Origin: Deltaproteobacteria bacterium
GTDB lineage: Bacteria > Desulfobacterota > Desulfuromonadia > Geobacterales > Pseudopelobacteraceae
Reading direction: 5' to 3'
Assembly (NCBI GenBank): GCA_016182975.1
Contig: JACPFJ010000012.1
Location: 1-64,000 of the forward strand
Length of the DNA: 64,000 bases
Below are positions 43,737-51,571 of the stretch, in pieces. The notes beneath the pieces were generated by a model, which saw only the letters and a program-made list of their open reading frames with translations, had not been told where the DNA came from and made no database searches. A program made the position numbers and the translations under genes. Every line of letters begins with the position of its first letter. Position 1 is the stretch's first letter.

Positions 43737-45470
43737 ATGCCTAAAATGACTTCATGGATAAAAATGATTTTTGTCGTAACGGGTGCGGCCGCTCTCTACG
43801 CCTGCAGCAGTGAAAACGGCGCTGCGCCGATCGTGGACAGCAGCGGCAAGCATCCGGCCGAGTGGGTGGAACGGCATTGGCTCGAGTACAAGAAGAGCAC
43901 GCCGGGCGCGGCGAAGGTCGCCGGCAAGGGGGTCGCGGCAACGGCGTCCGTTGATTTCGCCCTTTCTCCCTGCGCCGAATGCCATGGCGCCGATCTGCTG
44001 GGAGGCATCACCAAGGTGAGCTGCTTCAGCGCCAAATCGCAGAGCGGCCAGGCCTGCCACGCCACCGGCCCGGTCACCGGCAGCCACGGCTGGCGGAACG
44101 CCACCGACCACGGCACCTCGGGGGCGATGGCCGCGCCGGCGATTTCGGCGGGCTTTGCCTACTGCACCAGATGCCACGGCAGCACCTACGACAACGGTAG
44201 TGCCGTTTCCTGCAAATCATGCCACACCACGGCGCCCCATCCTCCCAGACCGTGGCATGGTACGACTGCCAGCGGCAGCAACCACGTGACCACCGATACC
44301 GCCAACGCCGCCGAGTGCGCCAAGTGCCACACCGCCGGCGCCAACCTGCTCGGGCAGCGGATCGGGGCCATCGCGCCGGCCGGGACCGCCCCCGGGTGCT
44401 TCAACGGCACCCTCTGTCACGACACCAGCACGGTTCCGCACGTGCAGAGCGCTGCCTTCCTCTCCTCCGCCCAGCACGGCCCGCTGGCGAAGGCCAACCT
44501 GACCACCTGCCAGGCATGCCACGCGGTTCCCTCTTCCGGTGCCAATCCGCAATTCAGCGTGCCCAGAAACAACATGCCGGTAAACGGCTGCGAGAGCTGT
44601 CATAAGGCCGGCACCGCGCATCCGACCCCCTGGCTGCCGGGCCGCGTCGGCACCCCCTTCAATACGGCCAATACCACCAGCCATACCACGGCGGGCAACC
44701 TGGCCACCGCCTGCGCTCTGTGCCACGGAGCGGCCCTGGACGGCGTCGGCGGCACGGCGCCCTCGTGCATGTCGTCGCCACGCAGCGGGATCAGTTGCCA
44801 CGCCTCCAACCCGGCAAGCACCCCGACCGGCTGCGCCTCGTGCCATGGCAATCCGCCGGCAACCGGCGCCCACGCCGCGCACCTGGCCTTGCCCAACGTA
44901 ACGTGCGATGCCTGTCATTCCGGCGCCGGCACGGGCACCACCCTTCATGCCAACGGCGTTCTCAACATGGCGCTGCTGGACCTCAACGCCACCACGAACA
45001 GCTTCAAGGCCAAGACGGGGACATTCGGCTTTACCGCCGGAACCTGCTCGGCTGTCAGTTGCCACGGCGGCCAGACAACGCCTGCATGGGTCGGAGGTAC
45101 CATCAATGTGAATGCCGATTGCCTCCTCTGCCACGAGCAGGGTACGGCCTCGCAGACGCCGCAGTTCAACAGCTTCTTCTCCGGCGGGGCCACCAATCAG
45201 CGGCACGCGAACCATCTTCTGTTCACTCCGCAACCAGGAACCGGCTTGCCCCAGGTCAGGGTCTTCTGCACCGATTGTCACGCCACAAACCTGCTGACCC
45301 CACAGCAGCACTTCGGAGGGCTCAATACCGCCGCCTTTGAAGGCGTCCCGGCCGACACCATCGGCGGTCAGCGCTTCAGCCAGCCCTACGTTACGACCGG
45401 AGCCAGCAAGGGTAGTTGCACCGTTACTTGCCATACGTTCGTACCTGCAACCAACAACTGGTTTCAGTAG
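43737..45470 (+). CDS. Multiheme lipoprotein cytochrome with mixed CXXCH and long-spaced CXnCH motifs
   Basis: A 577-residue lipoprotein (YAC, Cys23). Eleven standard CXXCH sites (residues 79, 143, 159, 194, 258, 285, 326, 366, 390, 462, 511). Five atypical pairs also end in CH: CX10CH (96), CX5CH (221), CX9CH (344), CX4CH (437), CX3CH (561). The layout matches the Geobacter CxxxxCH/CXXCH family (TIGR01904-like), in which wider spacings also occur. Its likely place is the outer membrane or periplasmic side of the porin conduit. No enzyme domain is visible. Start ATG at 43737 with GGAGAGGGATATG; it follows the damaged cytochrome by 9 bases. Confidence 0.9.
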   Translation: MPKMTSWIKMIFVVTGAAALYACSSENGAAPIVDSSGKHPAEWVERHWLEYKKSTPGAAKVAGKGVAATASVDFALSPCAECHGADLLGGITKVSCFSAKSQSGQACHATGPVTGSHGWRNATDHGTSGAMAAPAISAGFAYCTRCHGSTYDNGSAVSCKSCHTTAPHPPRPWHGTTASGSNHVTTDTANAAECAKCHTAGANLLGQRIGAIAPAGTAPGCFNGTLCHDTSTVPHVQSAAFLSSAQHGPLAKANLTTCQACHAVPSSGANPQFSVPRNNMPVNGCESCHKAGTAHPTPWLPGRVGTPFNTANTTSHTTAGNLATACALCHGAALDGVGGTAPSCMSSPRSGISCHASNPASTPTGCASCHGNPPATGAHAAHLALPNVTCDACHSGAGTGTTLHANGVLNMALLDLNATTNSFKAKTGTFGFTAGTCSAVSCHGGQTTPAWVGGTINVNADCLLCHEQGTASQTPQFNSFFSGGATNQRHANHLLFTPQPGTGLPQVRVFCTDCHATNLLTPQQHFGGLNTAAFEGVPADTIGGQRFSQPYVTTGASKGSCTVTCHTFVPATNNWFQ

Positions 45471-45495
45471 GGGCATCCGCTTTACCGTAGAAACA

Positions 45496-45527
45496 CAAAA
45501 CCCCTCTCTAATACGGGAGGGGTTTTG
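45496..45527 (+). terminator. Terminator after the porin-cytochrome operon
   Basis: AAAACCCCTC, loop, GGAGGGGTTTTG: A-run and T-run on either side, so possibly bidirectional. Confidence 0.88.
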
Positions 45528-45563
45528 TCATGATTGAAATCACACTTGACTCCTTGCGCTGTT

Positions 45564-45579
45564 CGGCAGGTTTATTGCT
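45564..45579 (+). promoter_or_regulatory. Sigma-54-like promoter upstream of the second FnIII lipoprotein
   Basis: CGGCAGGTTTATTGCT: GG-N10-GC spacing and a full TTGCT half; the first T of TGGCAC is C. About 130 bases before the gene start. Confidence 0.5.
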
Positions 45580-45707
45580 TGTTCTGAATTGGATGTCCCG
45601 GAGGGGCGGTTTGAAGGCAGCCGGGAGTTGATCCCCGGTCCCCACATTGTATCTCAGGACGCCGTGTTGAATGCCCCATCCAACCGGCAATGAAAGGAGC
45701 AGCAAAG

Positions 45708-46868
45708 ATGTTGAAGTCAGTCAAGGTATTAACTCTATGTGTGGTCTGTTTCGCCCTGGCCGCGTGCGGAGGGGGTGGAGGCGGGACCGCTTCTTCCGTT
45801 CCTGAATCCAGGACGGGAAAGTTTGTTGACGGCCCTGTCGAAGGGTTGACCTATGAGTCGGGGAGCCAGAAGGGTGTGACGGATGCCAGCGGTACCTTCA
45901 GGTATGAAGAAGGAAAGGCAGTCAAGTTCAGCGTCGGCGGAATCCTCATCGGGCAGGCGACGGCACAACCGGTCATGACCCCGATCACCCTGGCCCGCGA
46001 ATCGAACCCCAGTGCCGACGCGACGACAGACCAGGTCGTGGCGCGGGTGCGCTTTCTGATGGCGGTCTCCGAGATCGACGCTGCCGGCAACATGAAGATC
46101 ATCGCCAGCGCCCGGAGCGCAACCCTCAGCCAGCAGATCGACTTTGCCGCCGTCAGCGACCAGACGCTCGGCACCCTGGTTGCACAGCTCGGCTCGACCA
46201 TGAGCATCACCGCCATCACCGCTCAGACCGCGACGGACCATCTGACGGGGAGTCTCGCCTCGATCAACGATACCGTCCCCCCTTCCGCGCCGGCAAACCT
46301 GGCGACATCCTCGGTCACCGATAAATCCGTTAATCTCACCTGGACGGCTTCAACGGACAACATCGCAGTGACCAACTATTGGGTCTATCGAGACGGTGAG
46401 AAGATCGGCCAGACGCAGGGGACCGCGTTCAGCGACACGACGGTGACGGCCGGCAGCAGTTTCAGCTACCTCGTCAGGGCATTGGATGCCGCCGGCAATG
46501 TTTCCCAGGCCAGCGCCGCCATCACGGTCGCCACGCCGGCCGTTCAACCTGCCGGTGACAAGACCGCTCCCAGCGCTCCGGGCAATCTGAAGGTCACCAC
46601 GTTTGACGACAGAAGGGACGTCAGCCTGGCATGGGATGCGGCTACGGACAACGTGGGTGTATCTGGATACAGTGTATATCGCAACGGAATCCTTATCGGC
46701 CAGAGCGCGACGGTCACCACCTTTGTCGATACCACAACCGAGCCGGCAACGACCTACACCTATCAGGTGGAGGCATTCGACGCGGCAGGGAACAGGTCCG
46801 CCCAAAACAGCGGCGTTACAATCAAGACCTTCGGCGTTACAATAATCGCGGGCGGCCAGTTGCAATAA
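45708..46868 (+). CDS. Lipoprotein with two fibronectin type III repeats (paralog of the large FnIII protein)
   Basis: A 386-residue lipoprotein (ALAAC, Cys20, then a Gly-rich linker). An N-terminal domain (residues ~30-190: GKFVDGPVEGLTYESG, TFRYEEGKAVKFSVGGILIGQA) resembles beta domains of cadherin-like or Geobacter surface lipoproteins. Two FnIII repeats follow (VPPSAPANLATSS..., APSAPGNLKVTTF...), each with ALDAAGNV/AFDAAGNR. The C-terminal FGVTIIAGGQLQ echoes the linker of the 33662 protein. Start ATG at 45708 with AAGGAGCAGCAAAG; an upstream ATG at 45690 has no ribosome site. Probably a partner or small version of the large FnIII lipoprotein. Confidence 0.87.
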   Translation: MLKSVKVLTLCVVCFALAACGGGGGGTASSVPESRTGKFVDGPVEGLTYESGSQKGVTDASGTFRYEEGKAVKFSVGGILIGQATAQPVMTPITLARESNPSADATTDQVVARVRFLMAVSEIDAAGNMKIIASARSATLSQQIDFAAVSDQTLGTLVAQLGSTMSITAITAQTATDHLTGSLASINDTVPPSAPANLATSSVTDKSVNLTWTASTDNIAVTNYWVYRDGEKIGQTQGTAFSDTTVTAGSSFSYLVRALDAAGNVSQASAAITVATPAVQPAGDKTAPSAPGNLKVTTFDDRRDVSLAWDAATDNVGVSGYSVYRNGILIGQSATVTTFVDTTTEPATTYTYQVEAFDAAGNRSAQNSGVTIKTFGVTIIAGGQLQ

Positions 46869-47138
46869 TAGGTGCTCATATATGCGTCCCCGGTACCAGT
46901 GAGCGCATCAGCAAAGGCACCTGACCAGCCATTACCGTCGATATGCAAAAAACTGAAGAACGCCGGTTTCAGCGAGCTACAGACAGGAGAGAGCAAAAAG
47001 CTCCGGGGGAAATCCTCCGGGGCTTTTTGCATTAAATGCGGGCACCCCGCTCTGGGAACATAAACAAAATTATGAGCGGACATTGCGGTTGCATATTGAA
47101 ATTATGAGTGGTATTAATTAAATAGTTGGTCAATCAAG
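46869..47138. other. Non-coding gap after the second FnIII gene
   Basis: Only the terminator at 46995 is clear. The rest, including an AT-rich patch at 47085-47125, has no gene. Confidence 0.5.
46995..47029 (+). terminator. Terminator after the second FnIII lipoprotein
   Basis: AAAAAGC TCCGGGGGA-loop-TCCTCCGGGGCTTTTT: strong GC stem with A- and T-runs. Confidence 0.88.
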
Positions 47139-47201
47139 GTGGGTGCCGGTTTTTTGCAGACCACCCTCATCTGCGCGCTGCTGCTCAGGCTGATCAAATA
47201 A
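47139..47201 (+). pseudogene. 3' fragment of a tandem duplicate of the downstream small gene
   Basis: Encodes VGAGFLQTTLICALLLRLIK and a stop, almost identical to the last 20 residues of the intact gene at 47213-47473 (VGAGFLQTALICALLLRLIK), with no 5' part. It ends 11 bases before the intact start. This looks like the remnant of a tandem paralog. Confidence 0.8.
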
Positions 47202-47212
47202 GAGGGGGAATC

Positions 47213-47473
47213 ATGGTAAAAACTCTCGAATTATACGACATGCTCAAGGGAAAGCTGGGCGAGGCCGAAAGCAAGGCGCTGCTGAGCATCATCGAAGAAA
47301 CCTCGGATGCGGTAAAACATCTGGAGCAGAAAGAACTTGCCACAAAAAACGACATAAAGGACCTTGAGGTGAAGCTTGCCGAAACCAAGGCCGACCTCAT
47401 CCGCTGGGTGGTGGGCGCCGGTTTTTTGCAGACCGCCCTCATCTGCGCCCTGCTGCTCAGGTTGATCAAATAG
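47213..47473 (+). CDS. Small coiled-coil protein with C-terminal membrane helix (DUF1640-like)
   Basis: An 86-residue protein: MVKTLELYDMLKGKLGEAESKALLSIIEE, a charged helical middle (EQKELATKNDIKDLEVKLAETKADLIRW), and a membrane-like C-terminus (GAGFLQTALICALLLRLIK). The layout resembles short DUF1640/CCDC90-type coiled-coil membrane proteins common in bacteria, with no known function. A partial duplicate of its 3' end lies directly upstream. Start ATG at 47213 with AGAGGGGGAATC. A terminator follows. Confidence 0.82.
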   Translation: MVKTLELYDMLKGKLGEAESKALLSIIEETSDAVKHLEQKELATKNDIKDLEVKLAETKADLIRWVVGAGFLQTALICALLLRLIK

Positions 47474-47512
47474 CTTCGCGGAATCGCGTATAGCCCGCAA
47501 TGCAAAGGCCCC

Positions 47513-47537
47513 CGAGGATATTCCTCAGGGGCCTTTG
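47513..47537 (+). terminator. Terminator-like hairpin after the small coiled-coil gene
   Basis: AAAGGCCCC...GGGGCCTTT with inner GAGGA/TCCTC; short A/T ends. Confidence 0.75.
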
Positions 47538-47562
47538 CTCATAGCCGATTCGGGCAAAGGCA

Positions 47563-47591
47563 TTGACAAACCTGCCGTGGCATCATTATAT
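47563..47591 (+). promoter_or_regulatory. Sigma-70 promoter for the FmdB-like gene
   Basis: TTGACA, 17-base spacer, TTATAT, with the ATG 42 bases after the -10. Confidence 0.7.
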
Positions 47592-47632
47592 TTGAAGTGT
47601 CTGGTAAACATATCCTTGAGGAGACAAAACAT

Positions 47633-47866
47633 ATGCCCATGTACGAGTACCGCTGTCAGAGTTGCGATCACCAGTTCGAGCTGCGCCAGAAGTTTTCGGA
47701 TGCTCCCGCCAGTCAGTGCCCACGCTGTGACGGCAAGGTGGAGAAGATGATCTCGGCCACCGCCTTCAGCCTGAAGGGGGATGGCTGGTTCAACCAGGGT
47801 TACTGCCCCAAGACCGAGGCGCCCAAGCCGGCGGCCTGCGCCGGCGGCGGCTGCTGCGCGGGGTGA
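47633..47866 (+). CDS. FmdB-family zinc-ribbon regulatory protein
   Basis: A 77-residue protein: MPMYEYRCQSCDHQFELRQKFSD, CPRCDGKVEKMIS, giving the CXXC...CXXC zinc ribbon of the FmdB/CxxC_CxxC_SSSS family. It ends in a Gly/Cys-rich tail (CAGGGCCAG). Members are often called regulators, but function is untested. Start ATG at 47633 with GAGGAGACAAAACAT; a longer frame at 47597 has no support. It has its own promoter and a terminator. Confidence 0.9.
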   Translation: MPMYEYRCQSCDHQFELRQKFSDAPASQCPRCDGKVEKMISATAFSLKGDGWFNQGYCPKTEAPKPAACAGGGCCAG

Positions 47867-47891
47867 TGTCCCGGTTTGTAACGGAATCCGG

Positions 47892-47931
47892 ACCTCCGAG
47901 GTTTTGAAAACCTCGGAGGTCTTCTTTTTTG
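47892..47931 (+). terminator. Terminator after the FmdB-like gene
   Basis: ACCTCCGAGGTTTTGAAAACCTCGGAGGT followed by a T-rich run (CTTCTTTTTT). Confidence 0.9.
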
Positions 47932-47946
47932 TGTTTGCGATCCGCC

Positions 47947-47976
47947 TTTACAAAACAGGTGCCAACACAGTATGAT
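47947..47976 (+). promoter_or_regulatory. Possible sigma-70 promoter for folD
   Basis: TTTACA, 18-base spacer, TATGAT; folD starts 36 bases after the -10. Confidence 0.45.
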
Positions 47977-48011
47977 GACCGAACTTTTTATGACCAAGGA
48001 GATCTGTTGAC

Positions 48012-48866
48012 ATGGCCAAGATCATCGACGGCAAGGCTATAGCCGCGAAAATGCGCACCGAGATAGCGGCGGGTGTTCTGGAGTTGAAGCAGAAGGGCAT
48101 TACCCCCGGCCTGGCCGTGGTGCTGGTGGGGGACGACCCGGCCAGCCGCGTCTATGTGAGCATGAAGGAGAAGGCCTGCGCAGAGGCGGGCATTTTCTCG
48201 GACGAATACAAGCTCCCGGCCGAGACCGCCGAGGCGGAACTGCTGGCGCTGGTGGAAAGGCTCAACAACGATCCGGCTATCCACGGCATCCTGGTGCAAC
48301 TGCCGCTGCCGCCGCAGATCGATACCGAGAAGGTGCTGGAGGCCATCTCCCCGCTGAAGGACGCGGACGGTTTCCATCCCTACAACGTGGGACGCCTGGC
48401 GGTGGGCAAGCCGCTCTTCCAGCCCTGCACGCCGTATGGCGTGATGGTCATGCTCAAGGAGGAAGGGATCGACCTGGCGGGCAAGGAGGTGGTGGTGATC
48501 GGCCGCTCCAATATCGTGGGAAAACCGGTGGCCATGATGTGCCTGGCGCAAAACGCCACCGTGACGGTGTGCCACTCGCGCACGCGCGACCTGGCCGGGG
48601 TCGTCCGCCGGGCGGATGTAGTCATAGCAGCAGTGGGCCGGCCCGAGATGGTCAAGGGAGAGTGGATCAAGGAGGGGGCCGTGGTGATCGACGTGGGGGT
48701 CAACCGCGTCGGCGAGAAGAAACTGGTGGGGGACGTGGAGTTCTCCTCCGCCTCCGAACGGGCCGCTGCCATCACCCCCGTACCCGGTGGGGTAGGCCCG
48801 ATGACCATCACCATGCTGCTCTACAACACGTTGGAATCGGCCAGAAGGTCTGCGGAGATTTCATGA
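48012..48866 (+). CDS. folD: Methylenetetrahydrofolate dehydrogenase/cyclohydrolase
   Basis: A 284-residue bifunctional enzyme that interconverts methylene-, methenyl- and formyl-tetrahydrofolate. Seen: [29 protein letters not shown] with the catalytic Tyr/Lys region, [38 protein letters not shown], and the NAD(P) site [17 protein letters not shown], closing [19 protein letters not shown]. Start ATG at 48012 with AAGGAGATCTGTTGAC. Its stop overlaps metV (ATGA), so folD-metV-metF forms a translationally coupled C1 operon. Confidence 0.96.
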   Translation: MAKIIDGKAIAAKMRTEIAAGVLELKQKGITPGLAVVLVGDDPASRVYVSMKEKACAEAGIFSDEYKLPAETAEAELLALVERLNNDPAIHGILVQLPLPPQIDTEKVLEAISPLKDADGFHPYNVGRLAVGKPLFQPCTPYGVMVMLKEEGIDLAGKEVVVIGRSNIVGKPVAMMCLAQNATVTVCHSRTRDLAGVVRRADVVIAAVGRPEMVKGEWIKEGAVVIDVGVNRVGEKKLVGDVEFSSASERAAAITPVPGGVGPMTITMLLYNTLESARRSAEIS

Positions 48867-49510
48867 TCGTATCCACCCAAAAACCGCTGGAAGAGATCGT
48901 GGCTGCCCTGGAAGGGGGGAGCCGGGTCTTCATCATCGGCTGCGCCAAGTGCGCCACGGTCTGCAAGGCGGGGGGCGAGGAGGAGGTCTTCCGCATGCAG
49001 GACGCCCTTACCGCGGCCGGCAAGGAGGTGACCGGAACCATCGTCATCGACGAGACCTGCCACATGCTGCGCACGGCCCGCGACCTGCGCTCCCGCCGCG
49101 AACAGGTGGAGGAGGCCGACTTCCTGCTGGTGCTTTCCTGCGGTGCCGGGGTCCAGTCGGTGGCCGAAGCGGGTGAGAAGAAGGTCGTAGCCGGCACAGA
49201 TTCCCGCTTCCTCGGCAACATCCGCCGGTTCGGCCGTTTCGAGCAGCGCTGTTCCCTGTGCGGCGATTGCCGCCTGAGCGACAGCGGCGGCGTCTGCCCT
49301 GTGACGGTCTGCGCCAAGGGGCTCTCGAACGGCCCCTGCGGCGGCATGGAGGAGGGTAACTGCGAGGTCGACCGGAACAGCCGCTGCGCCTGGGTCACCA
49401 TCTACGAGCGGCTGGAACGCCAGGGTAGGGTGGAGCGGCTGGAAGTGATCACCCCCGCGCGCGATTTCGCCCACAAACGCCATCCCAACAGCCTCACGCT
49501 GGAGAAATAG
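48863..49510 (+). CDS. metV: Methylenetetrahydrofolate reductase C-terminal domain protein (MetV)
   Basis: A 215-residue iron-sulfur-type protein: [32 protein letters not shown], then cysteine groups [35 protein letters not shown]. This matches the MTHFR C-terminal zinc/iron-sulfur domain that pairs with MetF in acetogens and some anaerobes. Together they reduce methylene-H4folate to methyl-H4folate. The start overlaps the folD stop. I take it as the electron-input subunit of the next gene product; the electron donor is not known from the sequence. Confidence 0.92.
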   Translation: MIVSTQKPLEEIVAALEGGSRVFIIGCAKCATVCKAGGEEEVFRMQDALTAAGKEVTGTIVIDETCHMLRTARDLRSRREQVEEADFLLVLSCGAGVQSVAEAGEKKVVAGTDSRFLGNIRRFGRFEQRCSLCGDCRLSDSGGVCPVTVCAKGLSNGPCGGMEEGNCEVDRNSRCAWVTIYERLERQGRVERLEVITPARDFAHKRHPNSLTLEK

Positions 49511-49513
49511 CCG

Positions 49514-50383
49514 ATGCCATCTCGTCTCGCCCGCAAGCTCGCTGCCTGCGAATTCGTCATCACCGCCGAGGTCGCCCCCCCAAGGGGGTGCGATCCGTCC
49601 GGGTTCCTGCGGGCCGCCGCCTGTGTGGCTCCGTGGGTGGATGTTGTCAACGTCACCGACAATCAGGGCGCCAACATGCGCATGACGCCGCTGGTGGCGG
49701 CCGGGATGCTGCTGCGGGAGGGGATCGAGCCTGTCATGCAGCTCACCTGCCGGGACCGCAACCGTCTGGCCTTGCAGAGCGACCTGCTGGGGGCGGCAAC
49801 CATGGGTATCCGCAACATCCTGGCGCTGACCGGTGACGGCATCGGCTGTGGCGACCACCGCCAGGGACGCGCGGTATTCGACCTGGATTCGGTGCTGCTG
49901 CTTCAGGCCATCGGCGCAATGAACCAGGGGATGGACATGAACGGCGCCCCGCTGGCCGGGGCATCCGACTTCTTTGCCGGCACCGCGGCCGCCCCCGAGG
50001 CCGAGCCGTTCGCCGCCACCCGCCCCAAGCTTGTAAAGAAGGCGGCGGCCGGGGCGCGGTTCTTCCAGACCCAGGCAGTTTTCGATCCGCGGCGTTTGGC
50101 GGCGTTTTGCGACACGGTGCGGCCTCTTGGGGTGCAGGTGATAGCCGGCATCCTGGTCATGAAATCCGCAAAGATGGCGGAGTTCATCAACCGCAACATC
50201 CCCGGCCTGAAGGTGCCGCATGAGGTCATCGAGCGTCTGAAGGGGGCGGCCGATCCCTCCGCCGAGGGGGTGAGGATCGCCGTGGAGACGGCCTTGCAGT
50301 GCAGTGCCATCTGCAACGGCATCCACATCATGGCCATGGGGCGCGACGAGGTCGTGCCGCAGATCGTGGCGGCGGTACGTTGA
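49514..50383 (+). CDS. metF: 5,10-methylenetetrahydrofolate reductase (MetF)
   Basis: A 289-residue TIM-barrel reductase: ITAEVAPPRGCDPSGFLRAA with the catalytic Glu, VNVTDNQGANMRMTPL, EPVMQLTCRDRNRLALQSDLLGA, ILALTGDGIGCGD, ARFFQTQAVFD, and AGILVMKSAKMAEFIN. FAD-dependent family. It sits 3 bases after metV, giving a MetFV-type complex like that in the methyl branch of the Wood-Ljungdahl pathway or for methionine synthesis. No CO dehydrogenase gene is in the window. Confidence 0.95.
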   Translation: MPSRLARKLAACEFVITAEVAPPRGCDPSGFLRAAACVAPWVDVVNVTDNQGANMRMTPLVAAGMLLREGIEPVMQLTCRDRNRLALQSDLLGAATMGIRNILALTGDGIGCGDHRQGRAVFDLDSVLLLQAIGAMNQGMDMNGAPLAGASDFFAGTAAAPEAEPFAATRPKLVKKAAAGARFFQTQAVFDPRRLAAFCDTVRPLGVQVIAGILVMKSAKMAEFINRNIPGLKVPHEVIERLKGAADPSAEGVRIAVETALQCSAICNGIHIMAMGRDEVVPQIVAAVR

Positions 50384-50391
50384 GTGAAGTT

Positions 50392-50441
50392 ATGAGTTTT
50401 GAGTTCTGAGTTTTGAATTGAATTCAAAATCCAAAATTGTC
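50392..50441. repeat. ATTCAAAA palindromic AT-rich element, copy 1
   Basis: TGAGTTTTGAGTTCTGAGTT then TTGAATTGAATTCAAAATCC, ending CAAAATTGTCT. The same start and end occur at 61535. Lies between metF and galU. Confidence 0.7.
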
Positions 50442-50457
50442 TCGTGAGGTGTACACC

Positions 50458-51321
50458 ATGAAAGTCAAAAAGGCCGTCTTTCCCGTAGCCGGGCTGGGCA
50501 CCCGTTTCCTCCCCGCCACCAAGTCCTCCCCCAAGGAGATGCTGCCCTTGATCGATAAGCCGCTGGTGCAGTATGTGGTCGAGGAGGCGGTGGCCTCGGG
50601 TATCAAGCAGATCCTGTTCGTCACCGGCCGGGGCAAGCGGGCCATCGAGGACCATTTCGACATATCCATCGAGCTGGAGACGCACCTTGAGGCCAAGGGG
50701 AAGAATAAGACGCTGCAGGCCGTGCGCGAGATCGCCGATCTGCTTGACATCTTCTATGTCCGTCAGAAAAAGGCGCTCGGCCTGGGACACGCCATCCTCT
50801 GCGCCAAGGATTTCGTCGGCAACGAACCCTTTGCCGTCCTGCTGGGAGATGACATCATCGACAGCGAGCGACCCTGCCTGCGGCAGCTGCTGGACACCTT
50901 CGATGCCTATCAGGGCTCGGTGCTGGCGCTGGAGAAGGTGCCGATGGAGAACATCTCCTCCTATGGCTGCGTGCGGGCCAAGGCGGTTTCCGAGAGGATA
51001 TTCGAGGTCGAAGACATGGTGGAGAAGCCCAAACGCGAGGAGGCCCCCTCGGACATGGCCATTATCGGCCGTTACGTGCTCACGCCGCGCATCTTCGGTT
51101 TTCTGGAGCAGCAGGAACCGGGCAAGGGGGGCGAGATCCAACTGACCGACGCCATCCTCAAGCTCTCCAGGGAGGAAAAGGTCTACGGCTGCCTGTTCGA
51201 GGGTTTGCGCCACGACTGCGGCGACAAGCTGGGATTCCTCAAGGCCACGGTGGACATGGCCCTCAAGCGCAAGGAGTTCAAGAAGGAGTTCGAGGAGTAT
51301 CTGCGGCAGCGGCTGGGATGA
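50458..51321 (+). CDS. galU: UTP-glucose-1-phosphate uridylyltransferase
   Basis: A 287-residue nucleotidyltransferase: KAVFPVAGLGTRFLPATKSSPKEMLPLIDKPLVQYVVEEA, the active-site loop with the UTP-binding Lys; FVRQKKALGLGHAILCAKDF; AVLLGDDIID; EDMVEKPKREEAPSDMAIIGRYVL; GGEIQLTDAI. It makes UDP-glucose for exopolysaccharide, LPS and glycogen-related pathways. Start ATG at 50458 with GAGGTGTACACC. Typical length, no damage seen. Confidence 0.96.
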   Translation: MKVKKAVFPVAGLGTRFLPATKSSPKEMLPLIDKPLVQYVVEEAVASGIKQILFVTGRGKRAIEDHFDISIELETHLEAKGKNKTLQAVREIADLLDIFYVRQKKALGLGHAILCAKDFVGNEPFAVLLGDDIIDSERPCLRQLLDTFDAYQGSVLALEKVPMENISSYGCVRAKAVSERIFEVEDMVEKPKREEAPSDMAIIGRYVLTPRIFGFLEQQEPGKGGEIQLTDAILKLSREEKVYGCLFEGLRHDCGDKLGFLKATVDMALKRKEFKKEFEEYLRQRLG

Positions 51322-51357
51322 AACGGGAAGGCATTTGAACCTAACCCGGACAAGCCT

Positions 51358-51485
51358 TAACGCAAAGGCGCAAGGACGCCAAGAAAATCAAGTGACAATA
51401 AAGACTTGTTCGTCACCCGGCAGAGTTATGGTTTTTTCAGGCTAACATATTGTTTTTACTTTGCGTCCTGGCGTCTTTGCGTTTC
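51358..51485. repeat. CGCAAAG inverted-repeat element, copy 1
   Basis: Left end TAACGCAAAGGCGCAAGGACG, right end GCGTCCTGGCGTCTTTGCGTT, an inverted pair around about 90 bases. Copy 2 at 59764 is in the opposite orientation (right half here matches its left half through GTAAAAACAATATGTTAG). Fills the gap after galU. Confidence 0.85.
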
Positions 51486-51511
51486 AAATGCTTTTACAGG
51501 TTGTGTTGAAG

Positions 51512-51547
51512 AAAAAGAGGCGAACCTTGAACGGGTTCGCCTCTTTG
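51512..51547. terminator. Bidirectional terminator between galU and the TIGR04073-like gene
   Basis: AAAAAGAGGCGAACC, loop TTGA, ACGGGTTCGCCTCTTTG; perfect GC-rich stem with A/T ends. Confidence 0.88.
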
Positions 51548-51571
51548 CTTGGTGCGCCATGCATGTCCGGA

